A stretch of 64,000 nucleotides of DNA, taken from positions 212,983,748 to 213,047,747 of the forward strand of contig OZ010794.1 of assembly GCA_963932465.1 (NCBI GenBank), given 5' to 3'. The notes beneath the pieces are model-generated. The model was not told the DNA's origin. It saw only the letters and a list, made by a program, of their open reading frames with translations, and made no database searches. Shown here one piece after another: positions 22,038-34,545 of this stretch. Position 1 is the first letter of the stretch; every line of letters starts with the position of its first letter. This DNA is from Maratus speciosus (lineage: Eukaryota; Arthropoda; Arachnida; Araneae; Salticidae). The position numbers were made by a program, and so were the translations under genes.

Positions 22038-23500
22038 CAGTGGCTTCGAGTTGCGTCATTTGAAAGAAAAAAAATGCGAAAATTGATTTGTCATTGCTGT
22101 AAAGATATGGACAGGAATGTTAACCTTTCTAAAAGTATATCTGAACGTAAACTCAGTAGTGGCGTTATTTTCGGATTTTTTAATAGCTATTTTATCGTCC
22201 TAATAGTAAAATTCATGTTATAAATTTTGAGATTATATAAGGGAAAAATTACTGTTTAGAAATAGCGATTTTAAAAATCCCGAAACACAATTACCCTGAA
22301 CAGCTGTGTCAATTATGCTCGATATATTGTGTTAATATTACATTCAATAACAGCGTTGCAAATTAAGAGTATTTCTGAGTTCCAACAACCTATCAGACTT
22401 TTGAAATAGTAATTTTAATTTTATTTGATCGACGAATGTCTGCAATTAAATAAAACGAAAATTACTATTGAAAAATTCAGGTACATAGTTTGAATACAAA
22501 AATATGCTTAATATTCAAACCTGAATCGCTATCGCTGCTACTTCAACTGGAGTAAATACATTGATAATATATTTTATTTACATTGGAAATATTTGTAAGG
22601 AAACTTCCGTATTGCAGAAATAAATTAATAATAAACACAATGTAATTATCCTTAAAAAAAATATTAACTTTAAGTTGGAAATATTAATTTCGAAATTGCG
22701 AAAATAATTTTGCCAGTAGTGCACAAATGTATGCGAAATGTAAATTGGTGAAAAATATTTTGTTCTTCATTAACTTTTTATCATTTATTTTGTAATTATA
22801 GCGTCGTTTGAACATTTTTTTCTAAAATTATTCTTCGTATTATGTAAGCTCTGAAAAAAAGCAAAGAATATTTTTAGAAAATACTGGTATTAATATACAA
22901 GTGATAGTAGAAACGAAAAAATAAATGTCTGCCTAAGATTGCCGCTGTTTTTGTGTTAGTACGTATACTTAACATTGAGGTATCGGTACTTTAAAAAAAA
23001 ATATTCCTGTGTTTTATTTCTATTTCTTTCACGCACTACAGCTATATCTTAAAACTTTACCTTATAGTAAAGTGTTTTAATACTTTAGATGAAATGGTAA
23101 CTGTTTTTAAGACTTAAATTAAATTGAAAATGAGATTATCAGCTTTTTTTTCCAGCTGCTTAAAAAAGCACAACCCTTCTTAAAATATTAAAAATAAAGA
23201 TAAAATAATATGAGGCATATGACGGATTTTTTGTAAAAAGAGACTACTTTTCAAAGAACACATTAAATAGACAATGAATGTACTAGAAAATGTTTTTTTT
23301 TTTTTTTTTTTTAAATCTATGCAGTTTCTAAACAAATATTGAACTGCTTAAACAACATTGTTTCTTTTTATTTCTGGCATCTATTTCACTTGCATTATTG
23401 TGATTTGATCAATCGGCAGAATTTCGAGAAATATTATTTTCTTGGTTGAAACAGCATTTTTTATTTTCAAATATTTTTGGAGTGAAAACCTATAGAACAA
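22038..23500. other. AT-rich, no feature recognised
   Basis: Long AT-rich stretch with poly-T at 23290-23312. No gene, terminal repeat or partner seen. Confidence 0.4.
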
Positions 23501-23512
23501 GGGAGCTAAAAT

Positions 23513-24480
23513 ATGCCTGTAAAAGATTCTGCGTTAAATATTCCTTTGATTAAAGGGAATAGAAGACTGAAATTTCGAAATTTTGACTTTCTACTATCTT
23601 TACAAGAAGAAAGTATTGGATTCGTGCAAATATTCGTCTTTCGGCTTTCGACGGATTTACACATGTTAGGAGTCAGTGATCGCCAAAAGCATGTTTTTAC
23701 AAAATGTCTGTATGTGAGTCTGTCTGTCTGTCTACATGTGACACAAATTTTGTGGGCGCTGTATCTCAAGAACTAATGGACGGAATTTAATAAAAAATTA
23801 TGTTCAGGTTGTCCTTTATATAAATTGGTGTTGATTAGTTTTGATGTAACTCGTCCGGAAGGTAGCTCTGCTATGCTGCATTGTTCATGTTTTTCACAAT
23901 AGCTATATCTCAAGAACTACAGCACGGATTTTCAGAAAACTTCAGTTATTTCGTGATATAATTTGGTGCCTATAACTGTTTGGTGTAAATCTCCCAATTG
24001 GTGGTGATGATTATTGCAATAGACCTGCCTCATAAACTAATGCAAGAATTTTTATCAAACTTCAGATTTAGTTAGCCCCTGATATAAATTAGTGTTGTTT
24101 AGTTTTTGGCATAAATCGCCCAATAGGTTATACTCTGCGGCATTTTTCACGATTTCCGCAATAGCTGTATCTCAAGATTTAATGCATTAATTTTCATTAA
24201 ACTTTAAAGTCAGTTACTCTCTGATATAAATTGATCCTGCTAAGATTTTGGTGTAAATTCTACAACAGATGCCACTGCCATGCAGAACTTTTCACAATAT
24301 CTGCAATAGCTCTATCTCAATAACTAAAGAACGGATTATCATCAAACTTTAAATTCAATTAGAAGTTGACATAAATTGTTGCTGATTAGATTTTGTGTTA
24401 AATCACCTAATCGGTGGCGCTTCTATGCTGCATTTTCTAGGAAGTATTAACATGTATGTCATAGAAGAAAGTTTTGGGAT
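23513..24480 (+). repeat. Tandem ~145-bp units, copy 1 of a satellite-bearing family
   Basis: About five units marked by TATCTCAAGAACTAATG (near 23763, 23908, 24030, 24170 and 24315). They are preceded by a unique leader with AAAAGCATGTTTTTAC and a short CTGT microsatellite. The same leader and units occur inverted at 34546-35908, where the mobile-element borders are visible. Frames crossing it are not genes. Confidence 0.75.
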
Positions 24481-24588
24481 TGCCACATCCGACTAGTTTT
24501 TATATAAATTTGAAAGCTTTATCAAATCTTGCATAATTTTTGAAGTGACAGTAAATAAAAACACCGAATGACTCTTAAATCGACAGAA

Positions 24589-24694
24589 TTTCCACCAAAG
24601 TTAGAAAAGTAAAATTTAATAAAATTTTTCTGGTCTAAAACTTCATTAATCGTAGGTGGTATATAATATATAACGGTGCCTCTCAAGGGGTTAA
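24589..24694. mobile_element. Truncated TTAA element, family P3
   Basis: Only the half from TTTCCACCAAAGTTAGAAA to CTCTCAAGGGGTTAA remains. Confidence 0.75.
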
Positions 24695-25254
24695 AAAATT
24701 TCTAAGCACTTAATGGAAAGTTTTAAACAATTCATCTATTGCATGTAAGGTTTTTTTTTTCTTGAAATGCATGATCATTCTTCTGAAAAATGTTGTCATT
24801 TGTGAAATAATTTAACTTAAAGGTAGTCTTGAAAATATCCTGCAAGTTCGTTTATATGCTTAAAAACTGTTTAAAAATTATTTAAAATAATGAAAACTAA
24901 GAGTAAGAACATATTAAATGTAAAAATTCAATATAATGATAGAACATTCTTAGACAACGCAGCACATGATAGTAGAAATGAAATCTTTCATCTTTTTAAA
25001 TAAATTGATACCTAATACAAATTATCTTAAAAAATTGTGTATTTAAAGCAAAGTTAGAACTTTGTGTGCTCATCTATTTCTACCTAAGTAGTCATAAAAG
25101 TAAAATTTATTTACAAAGTAGCATCAGAGTTATCTGTTACCCTTTATGTCCCAAATTACGAATTCATGAAAATTTTATCTTCTACGGCATTTTTTGTGAG
25201 CTCCATCAGAAAAAGTATACAATCATTTAATAAATTTTAGAAGGATTTTGTCAA
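24695..25254. other. AT-rich, no feature recognised
   Basis: No reading frame or repeat partner found. Confidence 0.35.
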
Positions 25255-25511
25255 ATAAAATTAATTAATTAATTTTGAATTTATAGGGATTTTGCGCAAT
25301 ATATATAACTCCACTAAAATCTTTTATTAAAAATCTTTTTTGATAGTTTGTAGAATTCAGAAATGTACAATAGAAATGTAGAATTATTTCCTATCTGAAA
25401 CTCCCCCCCCCCCCCCCACATCCCCGTCCAATCTTTCAACGTCAAGATAGCTGAAAATATGCAAATGAAAAACAAATTATCCTTTTAAAAATATTTTTGT
25501 TTTGCGCAAAC

Positions 25512-25691
25512 CAGGGTTACTTTTTTTTTAAATCAAATTCTTGATTGGCACAACTTTTTTCAAATAGTAAAATGTACTTTATTTAATGACATATTAATTA
25601 AGACAAAAGCAATGTGAATTTTTCTGTTTCAAAAAAGTGGTGCCAATCAAGAAATCTGAATTTAAAAAAAAGTAGCCCACTGGCAACACTG
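25512..25691. mobile_element. hAT-type miniature element, CAGTGTTGCC family
   Basis: Ends CAGGGTTACTTTTTTTTTAA and GTAGCCCACTGGCAACACTG. Duplication GCGCAAAC (25504-25511) / GCGCAACC (25692-25699). The empty site GCGCAACC is intact at 28441-28448 in S copy 2. Confidence 0.9.
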
Positions 25692-25799
25692 GCGCAACCA
25701 ATAAAGTTTTTAGAATAAGATAAAGTAAAGTATCTATAACCCATTCTAATCTGTATCACTAAAAATCAATGTATTAAATGCATTTTATAACAAATTATT

Positions 25800-26010
25800 T
25801 TAACCCCTTGAGGGGCACCGGTATATATTATATACCACCTACGATTAATGAAGTTTTACGTCAGAAAAATTTTATTAAATTTTAGTTTTCTAACTTTGGT
25901 GAAAAAAAGTCGTAAAATTGCTTTTACTTATTTTGAAATAGAATTTTTCAAAGATTCTGGTGGGAATTCAGCATTTCACACACGTAATTGCTTGCCCCTC
26001 AAGGGGTTAA
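25800..26010. mobile_element. TTAA miniature element, family P3
   Basis: TTAACCCCTTGAGGGGCACC to TTGCCCCTCAAGGGGTTAA. Perfect palindrome GGTATATA-T-TATATACC at 25820-25836. Nearly identical to 60301-60511. Confidence 0.92.
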
Positions 26011-26440
26011 TGGTACTTTAAAGTACCATCGTTGCATAAACGGTTAAAAAGAATCAATGTTTACATATTTTATTAGTTAAATAAATAAAATTAGAAGCAA
26101 TTTTAATAAATAATTCTGGAAGCACTTATAATTACAAAAATATTTTTAAACTGTAAAGAAATTAGTTGAAATTTTTAATTAGAATAGGGTGAAATATTTA
26201 ACCATTTGAGTTTTAACAGTACACCGGACCGTTAGTTCACGAGACCTTTTTTCCCAATAATCAGCCAGCCATTGGTTCAGACGTAAATCATGCCGATAGC
26301 CAAACTAATAGCTAACTGTTGAGTCAACGCAAGCCAGATAGACAAACTCACAGTTTTTCATAATCTAATCTGGAAAAAAGCTAGCAAACGATATCCTACA
26401 ATTTTTTGTTGCTTTTGTGTATTCTGAAGAGCAGAAGCGC

Positions 26441-28205
26441 TATGTTCCGACGTATGTGGTTTATTTCACCTAGATATAATATGTTTCTCATAAGAGTTTC
26501 CTATTATAAGAATGGAAATTCAATAATTTATGCACAATAACTTGAAATAAAATAAATAAAAATGCTTCAAATAATTTTTCTGGTTTGAAACGTCATTAAA
26601 CTCGCTCAAAGTAATCCACAAAATACAAAAGATTTTTGAGAACTTGGCATATAATAGAGAGTAATAGAAATAATCTTCGAGGTAGTTTTCTGTGAACTTA
26701 CAATAAAAGTCTAAAAATAACATTTTGTTTATAAAAAAGTATTGAGCCAAAAACGGAGCATTTGAGAGATATGATATGTTTTAGAAATTAAAGTTCTGAG
26801 AGAGCTCCAAATAAGATTTTATCATAATAATGTAAGATCATGTTATCAACAATTATTCATAACATAAATTGTTTAACACTTTTCTGGTTACATGCTTCAG
26901 TATCAAATATATTTATGTAATTGGTAATTTCAATACTTTGTCGATAAATTTATTAAAATTCAGAAAAATGCATAATTATCACCAGAAAAAATATATTTTG
27001 AAACACGTAGGTAAATGCAATCTTTCATGGAAGTCTTACTGCTTGGACAAGCTGGTTTTCCCAAGGCTTCATGATAAAAGCGTCTTTGCAGGCAGCTTTC
27101 GAAATGTTTTAACAATCGTTTTTACCAAGTTGGGAATTATGTCTTAGACAAGTGTTTTTCTTGGGAATTCTTCCATTATTTCCCGCGTTCAGGTTTAAGA
27201 TCACTTTTAGCAGAGGTGCAAAGCTCCGACTAACCTTCCGTAATATGCAAGTTTACTAACACAGATTTAATGCGTTTCATAATAAACAATTAAATAATTT
27301 CCACGAAATAACCTGAAATTATATAAGGAAAGACGCTTTAAATATTTTTTCTAGTTCGAAACGTTGTTAAACTTGGACACATATTAGGAAAGATTCCTGA
27401 GAGCTGGACGTGTCCGCTTTTAGTCATCTGGCAACACTGGGTATCAGTTCGGTTATTCCAAAATTCAAATTTATCATTCATTATCCTAATGCTAGTCATA
27501 TCCAGTTTACGCGTGTTTTAAGTTCTAATTCATTATTTATCTGAATCTAACACCTATTTATAATTTCTTTATACGTTTTATTTTCTTGAAGGAAGTACTC
27601 GATCACAATAGAAACGAGGGTTTGGTAGTTGCATTTTCTTCTTTTTCTTCTTCTTGTAAACGAATTTTTCTTTCTTTCTTTCTTTCTTTTTCTTTTTTTT
27701 AGAAAAAAGCTTTATTTGAAGAAAACTTTTGAGCTTAAATCAGTCAAATATATTTTACTAGCAAATTTAAATTCAAAAAAATCTTTTCTCAATAGTTATT
27801 CCTTAAATTCGGGAAATATGATTTTAGACTATTTAGCAGTACTCTACATTGATGTAAAAATGTAGTCTGTGTCAGAAATACATTTTAAAATAAATTTTGA
27901 ATCGATTTCCAAATATGTAATAAATCTATATTGTACAGATAACGCTAATTAATAGCAAGTACAATGAAGAAATATCAGAAAATTTTTGTATTATTTTTGA
28001 CAGTAATTCTGCCTTTAAATAAGGAAAAAAAATAAATCCAAATTTATTGGTGGAAGTTTACACCGGAGGTACTGAAATTCACTGGCATAGATGGAAGATT
28101 ATTGATGGTGTCACGATATAGCGGAAACGGTAGGCCTGATTACCGCAAGGGCAAAACAAATAACATTAAATTCAATTGATATTTTTGACTTAATTACGAA
28201 GAAAT
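26441..28205 (+). repeat. L repeat, copy A
   Basis: A 1.8-kb AT-rich block without an accepted gene, matching the L copies at 37720, 43200, 45500, 48790 and 51830. It includes the landmark CAACAATTATTCATAACATA (26847) and CGCGTGTTTTAAG (27507). It has empty sites for insertions found in other copies, and a TTTC microsatellite at 27668-27690. Small frames here are shadows of repeat sequence. Confidence 0.8.
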
Positions 28206-28701
28206 TTCGCATGAATAAATTAATTAATTTTGAATTTATAGGGATTTTGTGCAATATACATACCTCCACTAAAATCTTTTATTAAAAATATTTTTTTGGT
28301 TTTTTGTAGAATTCCGAAATGTACAATAGAAATATCGAAATATTTCCGATCTGAAATTTCCCTTTAAAATTTTCCAACGTTAAGATAGCTGAAAGATGCA
28401 AAGGAAAATGAAATAATCCTTTTAAAAATATTTTCGTTTTGCGCAACCAATAAAGTTTTTAGAATAAGGTAAAGTAAAGTATCTGTAACTCATTCTAAAC
28501 AGTATCACTAATAATCAATGTATTTAACACTTAAACGTACCGATATTTTTTTTACACCTAATCCTACCGGAAGGGGTCAAATGACCCCTATATAAAAAGT
28601 TATATATTTTATGATGTTTTGCGAAAAATACACCAGCTGATACACTTTGGTGTATGAATAAAACCTTTTTTTAAAAATAATTATTACAAATTGTTTATTT
28701 A

Positions 28702-28910
28702 CTGACCCTTTGAGGGGTGGTCTGTTGTATTTTATCCCACTTTTGATTAATGAAGATTCGCACCAGATTTTTTTTTTAATTTTACTTTTCTAACTTTGGT
28801 GGAAAAAGTCGTATAATTGCTTTTTCCCTTTTTTGTAATATATCTTTTTGCAGAATCCGGTGTGAATTCGACATTACAGAAACACAATTCCTTTCCCCTA
28901 AAAGGTTTAA
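28702..28910. mobile_element. TTAA miniature element, family P3, decayed
   Basis: Left TTAA changed to CTGA; CCCTTTGAGGGGTGG to TTCCCCTAAAAGGTTTAA. A TA dinucleotide run (28919-28943) follows. Confidence 0.8.
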
Positions 28911-29292
28911 AATAAATAAATATATATATATATATATATATAGTTAAAAAATTCCAATAGTTATTTCAAGCATTACCACAAACTGTAAACTTTAATTGAA
29001 GCACAAAATTAACTTAACCAAACCAAATAAGAACTATAATTTAACTTAATAAACAAACTTAAAGAAACACAACATAACCAACTTTAACTTAAACAAAACA
29101 ACCATAAGAAACAAGGTAAATAACTAATTAAACATGGAGACAGGTCTGCGTGGCTTATGACACGCTAATGCAGGGTTAAAACTGTTTTTAAGCATGTAAC
29201 ATTCCCCAGATTTACCTGTCGAGACCATATTGAAAAAACAAATGAAACAAGATTAAAGCTAAATGAAACCGACCGACCGAAATCAATCCATA

Positions 29293-30960
29293 TCAAAAGC
29301 GATCTGTTTTCACTACATTCCGTAAACCACACGCTTCGAGTAAAGGCATCAATTCACTTTTGTTCTTGCAAGTTCTAACATAATTATATGTCATATTTTT
29401 GACCAGACTCACAGGATAACCCTGTTTCACAGCAGTGACGTACCATTTCAGCATATCCTCCTTCAAAATGACACTATCCGATGTCAATCGGTTTAATCTG
29501 TTTAAACCGTTAATATAAATGTTTCTGAATACCGATATATGGACATTTGAATTGAAATTCAATATTGCAATTGTTTTAAAGTTAAAATCGTCTCTTTTAT
29601 CATAAATCGATGTAATTAAATTTCTGTTTTCTAATTTTAGATTTACATCTAAGTAATTTGTATTGCAACTATTATGACTACCGGAAAGTTTTAATTCTAA
29701 ATTTTTAGGATAATATTTAAATTCATGGTTAATCTTTATTCCATTCAGCTCGACAATCAAAACGTCGTCGATATATCTGAAACTCATTATGTCTTTATGT
29801 AATTCACTTATATTTTCATATATATCTAGATACATGTCGGCCAAAATTGAACTGCAACTCCCTCCCATGGGGATACCCTTAATCTGCTTATATACCTTAT
29901 TGCCCTCATATAAAAAATTTTCTTGAACCACCAATTGAAACAAATTTTGAAATTCACTTAAATCCATGTATGAATCACCATACCTATTATACACCTCCAA
30001 TATCTTCTCCCTCAAATCCTCAATCTCTATGTTATTAAACTAATCTGCAAAATCATATGCATACAATCCTGTAATCTTATTTTTATACCTTTTTACTTTT
30101 TCCAACAGTTCATAACTATTACTTATTATAAAAGTTGAATTCTTACTTTTAATCTTCAAAAATATTCTCTTCAATACCTTTAATAATTTTTTATTCGCAC
30201 ATTCAATATAGGAATTATAACCACATGTAACGGTTCTAAATTTCACAGGGCATTTATGGAACTTGGGTATTAAAACCAAATAAGGAAAATTCAAATTATC
30301 TTGTTTTGTATTAATTTTTTTATACATTGCCCTAATTCTGTTCTCCACCTCATTAATTTTTGCCCTAATTAACTCATAATTATTTGTGTTTTCATAACTT
30401 TCTCTTTATATTTTTCCATATAATTTTTTACAGATAATTGCATAGTTAGTACTTGCCTTATCTACATATGTTATTATAAAATCATCTTGGATGTTTTTTA
30501 TAGCTTTTCTTAAATCAATATATTTCTCTTCGGACAAACCCTCAAAGTTTTTAACGTATGTCTCCTCTAGTTCCTTTAAAATATGATATTTCCATTCTTC
30601 AAATAATTCTCCAGGTAGTCTGTATTTATAAGTTAACTTTTGTATAAAGATTTCTATATTATATTTAAACCGTTTAACTGCATTACTTTTCGTGAAATTC
30701 CGTTTTATTCTGTATTTTGCTCCATAACTCATTTGATTTTTCAGTTCGACATTTTGTACGTTATCTAGATTCCCAGTTATTACATGTCCATAATGTTTGT
30801 CTACATATTTGTTGTACACATCCTCATTACATTTACAAATGTCTGCATTTTCGTTCCTGTTAATATTTTTAGCATAATAATTATAATTAAAGATCATTCT
30901 ACCCAAAGGCTTGTCATACTTAAATGCTTTAACAATATTTAAATTTTTTATTGGTAACAT
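29293..30960 (-). pseudogene. Reverse transcriptase of Penelope-like type, two in-frame stops
   Basis: One minus-strand frame of 556 codons, from ATG at 30958-30960 to a stop at 29293-29295, is broken only by TAA at 30406-30408 and TAG at 30040-30042. In order it shows CKC and KHYGHVITGNLD (about 30770-30840), VDKASTNYAIICKKLY (about 30415-30465), LVLIPKFHK (about 30260-30285), YAYDFAD just before the TAG, GIPMGGSCSS (about 29855-29885), RYIDDVL (about 29755-29780, the polymerase YxDD motif) and NYLDVNL (about 29645-29660). These are reverse transcriptase fingers, palm and thumb marks, and the YLDV thumb and DK block recall Penelope-like elements. No GIY-YIG endonuclease, integrase or RNase H is visible, so the lineage is uncertain. 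TA runs at 28919-28943 and 30990-31006 lie outside the frame on both sides. Confidence 0.85.
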
Positions 30961-32467
30961 GTCCTTATATTTATTAACCTTACATTTATATATATATATA
31001 TATAATTACACAGGAAAATTAAGGAAAAAAAATTAATTATTTCCAAAAATTAGAAAATTTAATAAGCCAGTATTGTGCAAATTTGTTTATGTTCACCACG
31101 CATTTTTAAGATTATTTCGTTCTCGATATAACCTGAAATGTTCAAACTAGAATCTCACTTGGAATAAAGTCAATTTTTAATTATACCATCACACTTTAAC
31201 AAATACAATGTAATACAGTAGAATAAATGGTGTAATAGCAAAAAAGCGCAATTTGCTAATGTTCTTACAAAATAAAACATTTATACCTTTATGATTTAAT
31301 ATAAATTTATTCAGGAGTCAAGTGACCGCTTGCGGTAATTAAGCCTAAAACTTTTTTTTCTAGGCAAAAAAAAATGTAGTTTGGAGATGAGGCATTTTAA
31401 GAAATAATATGATCATATATTTTAATAAAAGTCGTGAAATATAAAGAAATTTCATAATGTTTTATTTTAAGAAATTTAAAAAAAATTCAAAAATTGCCAT
31501 TTGACCCCTCGCGGGAGCTTTAGTGTTTATGAATTTCATAAAAAAAAATTGTAATGAAACTTTAAAGTACCATCCAGGTATAAACGGTTAAAAAAGAATC
31601 AATGTTTACATATCTTATAAATTAAATAAATAAAATGAGATGCAATTTTAATCAGGAAATATAGAAGCATTTATAATGACAAAAATATTCCTAAACTGTA
31701 AAGAAATCAGTTGAAAATTTTAATCAGAATAGGGTGAATTATTAAACCTTTTACAGTTTTAACAGTACACCGAACCGTTAATTTACGAGACTTTTATCCA
31801 ACAATCAGCCAGCCATTGGTTCAGACGTCAATCATGTCGATAGCCAAACTAATAGCTAACTGTTAGGTCAACGCAAGCCTGACAGACAAACTCACAGTTT
31901 TTGATCATCTAATCTGGAAAAAATCTAGCACACGATATCCTACAATTTTGTGTCGCTTTTGTGTATGCTGAAAAAGAAGTAATAATTCTATAAAAAAAAG
32001 AGAGAGAAAACGCAGACAAGTTTTTTTCACAGTAAGACGGCGAGTAAAAAAAAAAAAAATATCGCCAGATTTCAAATCCAAACTCAAGTAACATTATTAT
32101 CAAACTTACGAAAAACTTAATTTAACTTTACAAATGTATTTCTTTCAAAACATTTAATCAAACATTAGACATCTGAAATGAGATAGTGTCATAACAAACT
32201 TCGCCTTTCCTCAGTCTACCAATAGATGGAACCATTTCTGATGCAATATTTATTTTGAAGTTTTGAGATATTTCACAGAAATGTTTTCAGTTTAATGTTT
32301 GTAACAAATGTGTGTAACGTAAGCTACGTAGTTGTCAAGAAACACCTGATTATGTCTTGTTGGAATAAGTCTGAAACGTTGGGTATATATTTAATTTTGT
32401 TTAATATTGATTTTATATATGTAGTACGCTGATGAGTATCTTAAGTGTTTTTAATCATTAGTTTTAA

Positions 32468-32656
32468 CAGTATTGCCAGATTGGGGACTTTTTAAATTCA
32501 GATAATTTGACTGTCGCTACTTTTTAAAAATAGTATAATTCGCTTTATTTTTCAGAATTTTTAACCTATTTTTAAATAGGCCGAATACTTTTATTTCAAA
32601 AAAGCGGTGGCAATCAACAATCTGGGGACGAAAATGTCCCCAATCTGACAACACTG
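32468..32656. mobile_element. hAT-type miniature element, CAGTGTTGCC family
   Basis: CAGTATTGCCAGATTGGGGA to CCCCAATCTGACAACACTG. Perfect duplication AGTTTTAA at 32460-32467 and 32657-32664. Confidence 0.93.
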
Positions 32657-32689
32657 AGTTTTAAGTTATTTCTATAATTAATATCTGTC

Positions 32690-33340
32690 AAAAAATAATA
32701 GCTGAAAAAAGACTTTCAAACTAATACACTCATTTAGCGTTAAAGAGGTTTCGAAACACTCTTTTAAATGAAAATAAATTATTTCCACTGAAACATCCGT
32801 ATAACAATTGCCAAAATAGTACTGATAAGATCAGCATCATATTTTATCTGTTGAATAAACCATAAACGTGACTGGTATTCTTATTACACTGGAGGTGAAA
32901 AACAGTACAATTATATATTTCCCGAAAAATAATTTTCGAATATAATTTTATTTCTTTTGATGTCAAAAGGGACACAGAAAAAAGAAATTAAATTACTTCA
33001 ACAAAACACACTTTATTAAATTGATAACGAAAGGGGTTTATAAATTATTCCTCAATAAAACTTACAGATACAATGAAAACTGTGAGCTTTAATACTTATC
33101 CTATAAAGTTTTCTTTTTTATATATATCATCAAAATAGTACGTGTTGAGAAAAATAACACTGGTCAACAAAGCAAATGGTTTTTGATAACGTTGGCTTTC
33201 GTATTGTAATTTTTATTACTCAATTTGAAAATTACATTAAAATAGCTTGCACCACTTTTATAGAAATTTGATTTTATCACATATTAGCTATATTACATTC
33301 TTCTTATTGTTGTCACTACGCACATTTCAATGTAATTGCA
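32690..33340 (+). repeat. Dispersed duplicate D, copy 1
   Basis: Matches 63060-63710 in the same orientation with moderate divergence. Shared phrases include CTCATTTAGCGTTAAA, ACGTGACTGGTATT and ACACACTTTATTAAATTGAT. No gene recognised. Confidence 0.7.
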
Positions 33341-34114
33341 TTTATTATTATTTGGAAACCCTTGTTATACCAAGTAACATATAAGGTTGCCATCAATATT
33401 TCTTCTTCTTTCTCCCATTTAATTTTTTATTTGTTCACCATTATTGAGAGATAACAATCTTTCGTTTATTTAATTTCAGAATTACCGCATTTAAATAAAG
33501 AATAAAATTGTTGTTGTAAATTGTGAATCTCGATTCTAATAACTGTCAAACATATCATAGTCTGTCAAGATAAAAATTTTCGTAAAAATCAATAAATCAA
33601 ACTATGAAAAAAAATTAGACATGCAAGCAAAAATAAGTCTTTCACAGGTTTTATATACTTTCCCCCTTCAATATAACTTTTATTTATTTAATTTTTAAAG
33701 ATCGTTACTATTCTTCAAATTTAACCCGAGTTTAAACGTCTTTACTTCTAAAATAAATTAACAATCAAGTTACGAACTATAGAGATTATCTCGGATTTTT
33801 TAGCATACTGAAAAGTTTTATCTTTCAAGTATTAAACTTTAAAAAAATACTTTAAAAAACTTTCAACACATCTTTAAAAATAGCAACTTTATTTAGATTT
33901 CTGAAGTACTTAATACAAATTTTAAGATTTCTATTTCGTCCAAAAATAAAAGGTGTATTTTCAAGAATTTTTCTCACGTTGAAACTCCTGAGCAATTTTA
34001 TGAAAGATCTTATCTTTTTTGCAGTAAATTAACTTAAAGATAGCTTTTAAAAATTCATGTTAGTTTGTTTATAAGTTAAAAAGCTATTTCTAAATAATAT
34101 AAAATATTTCAAAG
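33341..34114. other. AT-rich, no feature recognised
   Basis: Stops in all frames; no partner in the window. Confidence 0.35.
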
Positions 34115-34323
34115 ATCACACTAGAACCGCCATTAGGGATCATTTTGACCCTTGTCAAATTGATAATGGTCGATTCGAACCGGAAATGTTTTCGTAAGAT
34201 ATGTTAAATAAATGCAACACAATAATAAGCTAATTAAATAAGTTAAATAATTCTAAATAAAAATTTTGGTGTGAAACACTTTTTATAAAATTTGAGTAAA
34301 ATATTTGACGGTTCTAGTTTTAA
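34115..34323. mobile_element. TTAA miniature element, P2-related
   Basis: CACTAGAACCGCCATTAGGG to TTTGACGGTTCTAGT; left TTAA decayed, right TTAA (34320-34323) shared with the next element. It has the inner phrase GATCATTTTGACCC. Confidence 0.78.
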
Positions 34324-34535
34324 CCCTTTCCGGCACAGTGTGCCCGGGTCGGGATACCTAATTTTAATTCCAAACTTACGAACGGCACAAAGAATATTTT
34401 AGTAAAATTTTGCCTTTACAATGAATAGTTAAAGTAACATGTTTTTAATTTCTAAAAAAGTCGTTTTAAAATTCCGGTGTCAGTCAATCATTTCATCATT
34501 TTACAACAAAAATTGCCCGTGCCGGAAAGGGTTAA
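34320..34535. mobile_element. TTAA miniature element, family P4
   Basis: TTAACCCTTTCCGGCACAG to GTGCCGGAAAGGGTTAA, precise TTAA borders. Inverted copies are at 35977-36193 and (half) 63722-63828. Confidence 0.92.
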
Positions 34536-34545
34536 CAATAAGAAC

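Larger units (their letters stand above)
25255..26440 (+). repeat. Segment S, copy 1
   Basis: Matches 28205-28530 plus 31556-31975 in the same orientation. This copy contains a hAT-type element (25512-25691) and a P3 element (25800-26010) absent from copy 2. Copy 2 instead holds a TTAA element carrying a reverse transcriptase. A 15-C run sits at 25405-25419. Function unknown, non-coding. Confidence 0.8.
28524..31529. mobile_element. TTAA element (P2-related) expanded by nested insertions
   Basis: Left end TTAACACTTAAACG with palindrome GGGGTCA-AA-TGACCCC at 28573-28588. The right end, inverted, reads AACACTAAAGCTCCCG with AGGGGTCAAATGG. The right flank TTTA replaces TTAA. Copy 1 of S lacks it. 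A P3-type element and the reverse transcriptase unit sit inside. Confidence 0.6.
28205..31975 (+). repeat. Segment S, copy 2 (interrupted)
   Basis: 28205-28530 and 31556-31975 are continuous in copy 1. The middle 3 kb is a TTAA-bounded insertion carrying further elements. Confidence 0.8.

Noticed and set aside
23513..24480. CRISPR-like spaced repeats
   Set aside because: Units of ~145 bp are contiguous tandem copies without unique spacers, in a eukaryotic context.
28524..31529. The reverse transcriptase as part of a TTAA-mobilised element
   Set aside because: The TTAA element ends resemble a ~200-bp P2-type element, so later insertion of the RT into it is simpler than co-mobilisation.
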